Assembly: GCA_025054795.1 (NCBI GenBank)
Contig: JANWZU010000038.1
Location: 1-6,543 of the forward strand
Direction of reading: 5' to 3'
DNA: 6,543 bases
Source: Candidatus Caldarchaeum sp.
GTDB lineage: Archaea > Thermoproteota > Nitrososphaeria_A > Caldarchaeales > Caldarchaeaceae
Shown here: positions 1 to 5,196 of the stretch, piece by piece
Position numbering within the stretch: the stretch's first letter is position 1
How the letters are laid out: each line of letters starts with the position of its first letter
Translations under genes and position numbers: made by a program
The notes under the pieces: generated by a model
Told to the model about the DNA's origin: nothing
Databases searched by the model: none
Seen by the model: only the letters and a program-made list of their open reading frames with translations

Positions 1-47
1 CCAATGCGACGGCTAAAGGCTGTAACAAGATGTCCCCGGGTGTCTTG

Positions 48-51
48 AAAA
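48..51 (-). terminator. Short T-run terminator of tRNA-Phe
   Basis: Four T residues on the minus strand directly follow the discriminator base. Archaeal RNA polymerase terminates at T-rich tracts without a needed hairpin, so this is the probable 3' end of the transcript. The run is short, so termination may be only partial. Confidence 0.4.
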
Positions 52-125
52 TGCCCCGGGGCGGACTTGAACCGCCGACACTCCGGTCTTCAGCCGGACG
101 CGCTCCCAGCCTGCGCTACCGGGGC
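52..125 (-). tRNA. tRNA-Phe (anticodon GAA)
   Basis: Reading the minus strand, the 74 nt fold into a complete cloverleaf. The acceptor stem is GCCCCGG/CCGGGGC with discriminator A at 52. The D stem is GCGC/GCGC with a 9-nt loop containing GG. The anticodon stem is TCCGG/CCGGA with loop CTGAAGA, giving anticodon GAA (Phe). The T stem is GGCGG/CCGCC with loop TTCAAGT. All stems pair without mismatches and there is no intron. CCA is not encoded: the bases after the discriminator are a T run, so CCA must be added after transcription. The gene is transcribed away from the plus-strand genes to its right. Confidence 0.97.
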
Positions 126-163
126 AGACATGTATAGCCCCCTTACGTCTGGATACATTCCCC

Positions 164-172
164 TATTATTAA
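164..172 (-). promoter_or_regulatory. Probable TATA box of tRNA-Phe
   Basis: The minus strand reads TTAATAATA here, centred near 168, about 43 nt upstream of the mature tRNA 5' end. With the usual 25-27 nt from TATA centre to start site, transcription would begin near 142. That leaves a 5' leader of roughly 17 nt to be removed by RNase P. It is the most AT-rich patch upstream of the tRNA. Position and composition are the only evidence. Confidence 0.45.
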
Positions 173-258
173 GATTCTCCTCTTTTCTTGCGGAATCACA
201 GCTGTTGTTCTCTAGAGCTTTGAGCGCTGTGTCTGAGACGTGTAGCAGTTGATATAAT

Positions 259-268
259 CTTATATTTT
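259..268 (+). promoter_or_regulatory. TATA box of the glycosidase relic
   Basis: CTTATATTTT, centred near 263, lies 26 nt before the GTG at 289, the spacing expected for a leaderless archaeal transcript. A second TATA-like string (ATATAA, 252-257) sits just upstream. The promoter therefore looks intact although the gene it served is broken. Confidence 0.5.
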
Positions 269-288
269 TCAGACGTGATGGTGCTGCC

Positions 289-525
289 GTGCCCTTTCCG
301 AGGAATTTTCTCTGGGGTGTTTCGTCGAGTGGTTTTCAGTTTGAGATGGGTGGGCCCGGCGGGTTGGACAGCAACACCGACTGGTTTGTCTGAGTTCACG
401 ACAGACGCAACATAGATGGAGGTGTGGTCAGCGGCGACCTGCCCGAAGAGAGCCCCGACTACTGGAACCGTTTCAGACACGACCACGAGCTCGCCGCCTC
501 GCTCGGCTTGAGGAGCATGCCATAA
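289..525 (+). pseudogene. GH1 beta-glycosidase N-terminal relic (LacS-type)
   Basis: The frame from GTG 289 to TAA 523-525 translates to the N-terminus of Sulfolobus LacS-type family 1 beta-glycosidases. Recognisable stretches are PFPRNFLWGVSSSGFQFEMG, NTDWF, VHD, and VVSGDLPEESPDYWNRF, matching from memory the LacS motifs FQSEMG, NTDWYKWVHD and LVSGDLPENGPGYW. An in-frame TGA at 391-393 stands where the family has the Trp of KWVHD, the single-base change expected from TGG. Similarity ends after codon 75 (GLR), whereas the intact protein is near 490 residues; neither the catalytic acid/base Glu nor the nucleophile Glu is present. No other frame continues the family downstream. Intact members hydrolyse beta-galactosides and beta-glucosides in the cytoplasm; this copy cannot. 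I see both a nonsense mutation and a large 3' deletion, so it is a fossil gene. Confidence 0.85.
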
Positions 526-528
526 ATA
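521..528 (+). promoter_or_regulatory. Probable TATA box of the OB-like/topoisomerase operon
   Basis: CATAAATA, centred near 525, predicts a start site around 551, five nt before the ATG at 556. It would place transcription downstream of the GTG at 535, which argues against that earlier start. The box overlaps the TAA that closes the glycosidase relic. Confidence 0.5.
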
Positions 529-555
529 GACGGGGTGAATTTCTTAAGCTTCTGG

Positions 556-1080
556 ATGACGGGGGCCGGTGTCAAGCAGTTGATGGGCTATGTGTCGAAC
601 ATCTCAGCTAAGGCTGTAAGGGAGGGTGTGGTTTACACCTTGACAGTTTCGACTGTTTCAGGCGAGGAGTATTTGGTTAAGGTTAGGCAGCCTCCTGAAT
701 GGCTTTCGGTGGGCTCGGCGATAACGGGCGCAGCAATCAAAACAGAGGAATCCTACCAGCTTCAGGAGATGACCGAGGCGAAGGAGCTTCAGCCTTCAAG
801 GGTTGTTGAGGTGGACAGTCTGGAGTTATCATACATAGAGATGGGAGATGAGAAACAGGCCATAATCACTGGCAGGTCAGCCAGCAAGTATGTGTCAGCA
901 CCCGTGTTATCCCAGAGTGTAGTCAAAAAGGGCGAAAAGCTTCTTAAAGAAAGATGCGTCATCCACGTGGCAGACCTGCCGACTGGGAAGAAAATAGTCG
1001 CCGTCCAAACAGTAAAGGAGCACAGAAGAGACTCTGTCCTCAAACGTCTTCTGGAAACGGTTGGAGAAGATGTCAGGTGA
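556..1080 (+). CDS. Unrecognised 174-aa protein with OB-fold-like N-terminal half, coupled to topoisomerase
   Basis: I do not recognise the family. The protein is soluble-looking, with no signal peptide or membrane segment. Residues 11-62 have the look of an OB barrel: GYVSNI opening, a VVYTLTV strand, an SGEEYLVKV strand, then PPEWLSVGSAITGAAI, which parallels the 'lxxGdxVxvxG' end of nucleic-acid-binding OB folds. Residues 84-160 are beta-rich with a basic C-terminal helix (KEHRRDSVLKRLLETV). I chose ATG 556 over the in-frame GTG 535 (181 residues) because the TATA box at 521-528 would put 535 upstream of the transcript. The stop overlaps the start of the topoisomerase gene by 11 nt, so the two are very likely co-translated. 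By analogy with the OB-fold partner of eukaryotic topoisomerase III (RMI1), it may be an accessory or DNA-binding subunit; that is inference. It could also be an unrelated DNA-binding protein. Confidence 0.75.
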   Translation: MTGAGVKQLMGYVSNISAKAVREGVVYTLTVSTVSGEEYLVKVRQPPEWLSVGSAITGAAIKTEESYQLQEMTEAKELQPSRVVEVDSLELSYIEMGDEKQAIITGRSASKYVSAPVLSQSVVKKGEKLLKERCVIHVADLPTGKKIVAVQTVKEHRRDSVLKRLLETVGEDVR

Positions 1081-2863
1081 AAGGTTCATAGTCGTTGCTG
1101 AGAAAGCAAGCGTCGCTAAAGCCGTCAGAAGCGTGGTGGCGGCTGCCAAAGTAAATGCATCCGTGGCGTCGGTCAGAGGTCATTTGATGGAGGCAGACCT
1201 GCCCGAGGGTTATGAGTGGGGGTTGAAGCATCCGCTGGAGATAGTCAGGCTGAGAAACGTCGTGGACAGAGTTTCGGACATGAAGACGTTCGAGAATTTG
1301 GTTAAGCTGTTTAACGACGGAGGAGTTCTTGTGGTTGCGACGGACAACGACTCGGAAGGGGAGCTCATCGGCTACGAGGTGCTAAAGGTTTACCGCCGAA
1401 TTCACGGCGAAGACGCAGGCTGCATGAGAATGAGGTTCAACTCTCTAGACCGCCGTGAGCTTTTCGCAAGCTGGAGAAACCTTGAGAAAGACCTTAACTG
1501 GAGATGGGTTGAGAAGGCGAGGTTTAGGCAGGTTTTCGACCTGATAACTGGAGCTGCTTTTACACGTCTTTTAACAGAGTCTACTAGGAAGAAGGCTCGG
1601 GTTAGGCTGATAAGCTGGGGCTCATGCCAGACTCCGACCCTCAACTTCGTCGTCGAAAGAGAGAAGGAGATAATGGCTTTCAAGCCGAGGAAATACTGGA
1701 CCGTCAAAGCCGTCCTCGAGACGGAGAATGGCCAGACTTTCACGGCTTCGAGTCAGATTTTCTGGGATAACGGGTTGGCTGAGAGGCTTCATCAAGAGGT
1801 TCAAGGCTTGGACAAGGCCGTAGTAAGCGAGTATGCGGAGGCTGAGAAAGCCGTGCAGAGGCCTCTTCCGATGAGGACCGACGATGTTTTGAGGGATTTG
1901 AACAGGATTACGGGCGTAAGCGCAAGCAGGCTTCTTTCTGTGATGGAGGAGCTTTATTCTGAAGGATACATGAGCTATCCGAGAACAGACACAAACAGGT
2001 ACAAGCCGTCCTTCGACTTCGAAGCCAGCAGAAGAGTTGTGGAGGAATCGGGTTTACTGAGGGAAGCCGCACCCAAGGGCTTCGGACCCAACCCACGGAA
2101 CGGCGGAAGAGACGACGGCGCACACCCCCCCATCTACCCCACAGCCGTCTACAAAGGAGGCGACCTCAGGATGAGGGTGTGGGAGTACGTTGCCCGGAGG
2201 TTTTACGCCAACGCCTACGCCGAAGACGCTACTCAGCTTTCCCAGCAGGCTGTCATAAGCTTAGGCCCTCTCGAGCTAAAGGCCGAGGGTTCCTCGGTCG
2301 TCAAACAAGGTTTCTACGCCTACTTCAGCTACTTCAAGCCAAGCGACAAACCGATTCCACGGCTGGTCAAAAACCAGCAGCTGAAGGTAGTCAAAACAGG
2401 GCTAGTCGAGGACGAGACGAAGCCCCCGCCACGGCTGACTGAAGCAGAGCTTCTGAGGCTGATGGAGAGGCATGGAATAGGCACAGACGCAACAAGGGCC
2501 ACCTACCCCCAGCTGATTGTGGACAGAAACTATGCATGGAAGAGGGGCCGGCAGCTGCAGCCGACGCCGCTCGGCATGAGGCTTATAGAGGCTCTTTCCA
2601 GCGCCGACAGAAGGCTCGTTTCTCCGGAAACGAGGAAGATGGTCGAGGAATACATGGAGAAGATTGAGCGAAGGGAGGCGGAGCTGGATGAAAGCCTCGA
2701 CATAACGCTGCGAACCTACGAAGACCTCCTTAAAACCTGCCTAGAAAAAATCGAGTCCATAAGCACGGCTTTGGCCTCAGCCGTCAACGAAACCCAGAGG
2801 AGACCCGTAGGCAGACGTGGAAAAGGCTTTAACCGGTTTTCACACAGCAAGGCAAACTTATAA
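1070..2863 (+). CDS. topA: Type IA DNA topoisomerase (topoisomerase III-like)
   Basis: It cuts one DNA strand through a 5'-phosphotyrosine, passes the other strand and reseals, relaxing negative supercoils or decatenating DNA. The 597 residues carry the whole core. The TOPRIM domain has Glu11 (VVAEKAS), the RGHL motif (36-39) and the metal-binding acids Asp92, Asp94 and Glu96 in TDNDSEGE. The active site GYMSYPRTDT has catalytic Tyr303, with Arg305 following. Further family blocks are HPPIYPTA (352-359), GIGTDATRATYP (469-480) and QPTPLG (497-502). There are only three cysteines and no CxxC pair, so the C-terminal zinc fingers of bacterial TopA are absent. There is no helicase domain, so it is not reverse gyrase. 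I prefer ATG 1070 to the in-frame TTG 1061; GGAG at 1063-1066 is a weak, close ribosome site. It overlaps the upstream small gene by 11 nt. Ser95 replaces the common Arg of DxDREGE. The symbol is used in the broad archaeal sense. Confidence 0.93.
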   Translation: MSGERFIVVAEKASVAKAVRSVVAAAKVNASVASVRGHLMEADLPEGYEWGLKHPLEIVRLRNVVDRVSDMKTFENLVKLFNDGGVLVVATDNDSEGELIGYEVLKVYRRIHGEDAGCMRMRFNSLDRRELFASWRNLEKDLNWRWVEKARFRQVFDLITGAAFTRLLTESTRKKARVRLISWGSCQTPTLNFVVEREKEIMAFKPRKYWTVKAVLETENGQTFTASSQIFWDNGLAERLHQEVQGLDKAVVSEYAEAEKAVQRPLPMRTDDVLRDLNRITGVSASRLLSVMEELYSEGYMSYPRTDTNRYKPSFDFEASRRVVEESGLLREAAPKGFGPNPRNGGRDDGAHPPIYPTAVYKGGDLRMRVWEYVARRFYANAYAEDATQLSQQAVISLGPLELKAEGSSVVKQGFYAYFSYFKPSDKPIPRLVKNQQLKVVKTGLVEDETKPPPRLTEAELLRLMERHGIGTDATRATYPQLIVDRNYAWKRGRQLQPTPLGMRLIEALSSADRRLVSPETRKMVEEYMEKIERREAELDESLDITLRTYEDLLKTCLEKIESISTALASAVNETQRRPVGRRGKGFNRFSHSKANL

Positions 2864-2866
2864 ATA
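2857..2866 (+). promoter_or_regulatory. TATA box of the DUF1512/zinc-ribbon operon
   Basis: CTTATAAATA spans the stop codon of the topoisomerase gene (TAA, 2861-2863). Its centre near 2861.5 predicts a start site around 2888. The ATG at 2892 would then have a leader of about 4 nt, while the ATG at 2880 would be upstream of the transcript. This is one of the best matches to an archaeal TATA element in the window. Confidence 0.6.
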
Positions 2867-2891
2867 AACAGTTTTCATTATGAATCGGAAA

Positions 2892-4037
2892 ATGGCCGAA
2901 TATCTAGAGGCGATGCTCAACCCCGCTACGGGAGGCGATAACCTACTGTCCTTCCTGCTGTCGTTGATATGGATAGGTTTTCTCATGATCTTCTTCCTCT
3001 ATCCGTCGCTCGGGCAAAGGATGCAACTTTCCTACATGCTCAGGGATTTGGAAAGGAAACTCCAGAAGCTCAGGATGATTAAGGACGAGATAGGCAACGT
3101 GGCGGTTGACACGGTCAAACGTGTCGGTAGGCCTGAGTCAGACCCGTCTAAGGAGCTGGAGCGGTTGAGCGAGTTCTTCATGATTCAGCCCGAGTCGATG
3201 GACCCCTACGGCTTGGTCTACAAGCTCGAGCACATTCTCGAAACAGGCGAGACCACCTACGAGAAGGAGGTCGCCGCCATAGCGCCCCACGCCACCGAGA
3301 CACAGCTGAAGACTTTGACGAACCTCGTCGAGATACTTAGAGGCATAAACACGCTTTACAGAGTGGTTAGACACTACTACCTTCTCGGAAAGAAGACCTC
3401 CAACATCTACATGGTCCTCCAGATACAGATGATTCTGCCTCAGCTGCTTGAGATAGCCGAGTCATACAGGCAGGCCGCTGTGGCCTTCAGCAAGGGTCAG
3501 CCGATAGGCGACGGCGTCGGTGTTCTAGTTGCTGCGAAGCTTGCTGACGGGGCCGAGAAGACGAGGTACGAGATAGCTAAGGACACGATTGTTCAGGAAC
3601 TCGAGCTGGAGAACAGGAAGGTTTACGTGGTCAGAGCCGCCGGGCCCGGCGGAACGGTCGGCAGGCCCGGGGAGGCCGTTAAGCTGCTTGTCGAGAAGCT
3701 TCCTCAGAACCCGAAGCTAATCATAACAATCGATGCAGCGTTGAAGCTTGAGGGTGAGGAGAGCGGAAAAATAGCCGAGGGCGTCGGCGTGGCCATCGGA
3801 GGGCCTGGAGTTGACAAGTACAAGATAGAGGAGCTGGCTAGAACCAGAAACATACCACTTTACGCCTTCGTCGTCTTCGAGTCGATAACAGAGGCCATAA
3901 CTCCGATGCGTGAATCCATAGCCAAAGCTGCCGACCAAGTGCTTTCAAGGGTTAAGAAGCTTATCTTAGACAAGGTTGAGGGCGGTGAAGTGGCTGTCGT
4001 GGCCGGCATAGGCAACACAGTGGGGGTTGGAGGCTGA
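2892..4037 (+). CDS. DUF1512 family membrane-anchored protein
   Basis: This resembles the archaeal DUF1512 family (about 360-380 residues), whose function is unknown; the family call is from memory of its pattern. From ATG 2892 it has 381 residues. A single hydrophobic segment (about 18-40, from LLSFLLSLIWIG to FLYPSLG) should anchor it in the membrane. A basic, coiled-coil-prone stretch follows (about 48-70), then a helical middle (90-200). The C-terminal domain (about 235-381) has alternating strand and helix character and glycine-rich loops: AAGPGGTVGRPGE, GVGVAIGGPGVDKYK and the C-terminal GIGNTVGVGG. The predicted start site near 2888 favours ATG 2892 over the in-frame ATG 2880, which would add four residues. 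It is separated from the topoisomerase gene by 28 nt, has its own TATA box, and directly abuts the zinc-ribbon gene, so the two proteins probably act together. No enzyme motif is recognisable. Confidence 0.85.
   Translation: MAEYLEAMLNPATGGDNLLSFLLSLIWIGFLMIFFLYPSLGQRMQLSYMLRDLERKLQKLRMIKDEIGNVAVDTVKRVGRPESDPSKELERLSEFFMIQPESMDPYGLVYKLEHILETGETTYEKEVAAIAPHATETQLKTLTNLVEILRGINTLYRVVRHYYLLGKKTSNIYMVLQIQMILPQLLEIAESYRQAAVAFSKGQPIGDGVGVLVAAKLADGAEKTRYEIAKDTIVQELELENRKVYVVRAAGPGGTVGRPGEAVKLLVEKLPQNPKLIITIDAALKLEGEESGKIAEGVGVAIGGPGVDKYKIEELARTRNIPLYAFVVFESITEAITPMRESIAKAADQVLSRVKKLILDKVEGGEVAVVAGIGNTVGVGG
4029..4033 (+). promoter_or_regulatory. Shine-Dalgarno site of the zinc-ribbon gene
   Basis: GGAGG lies 4 nt before ATG 4038, inside the last codons of the DUF1512 gene. 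It fixes the start of the small downstream gene and indicates coupled translation. Confidence 0.65.
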
Positions 4038-4262
4038 ATGTCGTCCGAGCCAGGTCTTGTCCTAGGCCCAAGACATAAGGAGAGGTACCCACAGCCGCTA
4101 ACATTCCTAAAGTGCTCAACATGCGGCACGGAGAACTCGAGGCCTTTCAAGGAGGAGGACTACATCTTCAAAACAGTCGACTCGGAAAAATGTCCGAAAT
4201 GCGGCGGCACAAACAGCCGGATCGTGAACATCTACGTGCCGGAGAAGAAAGAGCCTAAGTAA
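4038..4262 (+). CDS. Small zinc-ribbon protein downstream of DUF1512
   Basis: A 74-residue soluble protein with two CxxC knuckles: KCSTCG (Cys26, Cys29) and KCPKCG (Cys52, Cys55), separated by 22 residues. That is the layout of a four-cysteine zinc ribbon. Such ribbons bind nucleic acid or protein; the substrate cannot be told here. The tail (PEKKEPK) is basic. The start is secure: ATG directly follows the DUF1512 stop with no gap and has GGAGG 4 nt upstream. Tight coupling suggests it works with the membrane protein, perhaps as a partner or regulator (inference). Its 3' end overlaps by 8 nt the 3' end of the convergent methionine aminopeptidase gene. No named family is claimed. Confidence 0.85.
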   Translation: MSSEPGLVLGPRHKERYPQPLTFLKCSTCGTENSRPFKEEDYIFKTVDSEKCPKCGGTNSRIVNIYVPEKKEPK

Positions 4263-5142
4263 TGACGACGCATCCGTTTTTTTCGACAAGAACCGTGTGC
4301 TCCGCCTGAGCAACAGGCCTGCCCGTCCGCTCCACAAGCATAGGATAGGCCTTCACAAGCCCACGCCTAACCAGCTTTTGATGAGTTTCCAAAACTTCTG
4401 GAAGGTCTGACAACCACCTGAGGCTGTACGGAAGGCCGTTGAACCTGTCGTCAATTATCTTGACCAAGACGTTCTCCTGTTCTGATAGCTTCGAGCTGGG
4501 TTTACGAAGCTCTAGACGGTATATGGTAGCCGGCTGCACGTCTCTGACCTCCCCCGCTCCGTCGGCAAGCGTTGCGAACGGCTCTATGGCGTAGACATGG
4601 CCTTCCTCAAGCCTAGCTCCGTTGCCTGACGAAACGTTCGGTATAGAGACTCCTGCGTGGAGGTTAAACCTTCTTATCTCATGGCCTGTTAGATTCCTGA
4701 TCGGTTTAACACCGAACTTCATGAGAGTGTTCTGAACCGCTGCTCCAACCTCGGAAACCTTAACCCCCGCCTCAACAACCTTCACGGCAGCCCTCAGCGC
4801 CTCTTCAACGGCTTTCTTCAAGACCTCGCCCCACGCCGTGTCGGTTATTGTCAAAGCGGTGTCAGCGATGTAGCCGTCCACAGACACTCCAAAGTCTACT
4901 TTGACGACCGAGTTTCTGGGAAGAGTCGAAAAATCTCCGGGCGGAGGAGAGTAGTGGGCGGCGACGGCGTCTAGGGATATGTTGCAGGGGAACGCTGGAG
5001 TGCAGCCATGCTCCCTGATAAGCTCCTCCACTCTCTCCGCTATGGTTAAGAGGCTTGTTCCCGGGCCCACCATCTCCGGTATGGCTGCTCTTACGGCTCT
5101 CGCCACCTCCCCCGCCTTCAGCAAGCAGTCTAAGCCCTCCAA
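4255..5142 (-). CDS. map: Methionine aminopeptidase, type II
   Basis: A cytoplasmic metalloprotease that removes the initiator Met from new proteins whose second residue is small. The 295 residues match the usual archaeal length, and all five metal ligands are present: Asp83 (KVDFG), Asp94 (IADTA), His154 (TGHEI), Glu187 (AIEPF) and Glu281 (AEHTV). These are close in number to Pyrococcus furiosus Map (82, 93, 153, 187, 280). Substrate-site histidines His63 (AAHYSP) and His162 (LHAGVSIPN) are also there. Residues from about 196 to 270 form the helical insertion that separates type II from type I enzymes. The start is TTG at 5142: the frame has no other start codon before the upstream TAA at 5170-5172, and the next Met (24) would cut into the fold. 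A TATA box 30 nt upstream supports it. It lies 54 nt downstream of the transporter gene and converges on the zinc-ribbon gene with an 8-nt overlap. Confidence 0.96.
   Translation of the reverse strand: MEGLDCLLKAGEVARAVRAAIPEMVGPGTSLLTIAERVEELIREHGCTPAFPCNISLDAVAAHYSPPPGDFSTLPRNSVVKVDFGVSVDGYIADTALTITDTAWGEVLKKAVEEALRAAVKVVEAGVKVSEVGAAVQNTLMKFGVKPIRNLTGHEIRRFNLHAGVSIPNVSSGNGARLEEGHVYAIEPFATLADGAGEVRDVQPATIYRLELRKPSSKLSEQENVLVKIIDDRFNGLPYSLRWLSDLPEVLETHQKLVRRGLVKAYPMLVERTGRPVAQAEHTVLVEKNGCVVIT
4277..4283 (+). terminator. T7 terminator of the DUF1512/zinc-ribbon operon
   Basis: Seven consecutive T residues on the plus strand begin 15 nt after the zinc-ribbon stop. T runs of this length terminate archaeal transcription. 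The tract lies inside the convergent aminopeptidase gene, where its complement encodes part of VEKNG near the C-terminus. No strong hairpin precedes it. Confidence 0.45.
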
Positions 5143-5167
5143 ACCCCAACCAACCTCACACGAGGTG

Positions 5168-5176
5168 TTTTAAAAA
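5168..5176 (-). promoter_or_regulatory. TATA box of map, with preceding T run
   Basis: The minus strand reads TTTTTAAAA, centred near 5172, 30 nt before the TTG start; the predicted start site near 5146 leaves about 4 nt of leader. The five Ts may also serve as terminator for the transporter gene, which ends 21 nt upstream. A separate promoter would uncouple map from the transporter. Confidence 0.5.
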
Positions 5177-5196
5177 CTAACGCCGCTATTCAACCC

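Noticed and set aside
1..48. Open frame entering from the left edge on the plus strand and ending with TGA at 46-48
   Set aside because: Only 15 codons are visible and they resemble nothing I know; it cannot be told from a chance open frame.
33..61. CCCCGGG at 34-40 resembling the 3' end of tRNA-Phe (54-60), a possible attachment-site remnant
   Set aside because: The shared core is only about 7 nt of GC-rich sequence and there is no integrase or phage-like gene in the window.
236..277. Direct repeat AGACGTG at 236-242 and 271-277 flanking the TATA box of the glycosidase relic, a possible operator
   Set aside because: A single 7-nt repeat within about 160 nt is expected roughly once by chance, and nothing else supports a regulator site.
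391..393. TGA in the GH1 frame as a selenocysteine or programmed read-through codon
   Set aside because: The family has Trp here, not Cys, and the gene is also truncated after 75 codons, so a nonsense mutation in a dead gene is the simple explanation.
196..486. 96-codon minus-strand open frame across the GH1 relic
   Set aside because: It lies antisense to the recognisable glycosidase sequence and shows no protein-like features of its own.
535..555. GTG 535 as the start of the OB-like protein
   Set aside because: It lies only about 10 nt from the centre of the TATA box, upstream of the predicted transcript, and has no Shine-Dalgarno sequence; it stays possible if transcription comes from the promoter at 259-268.
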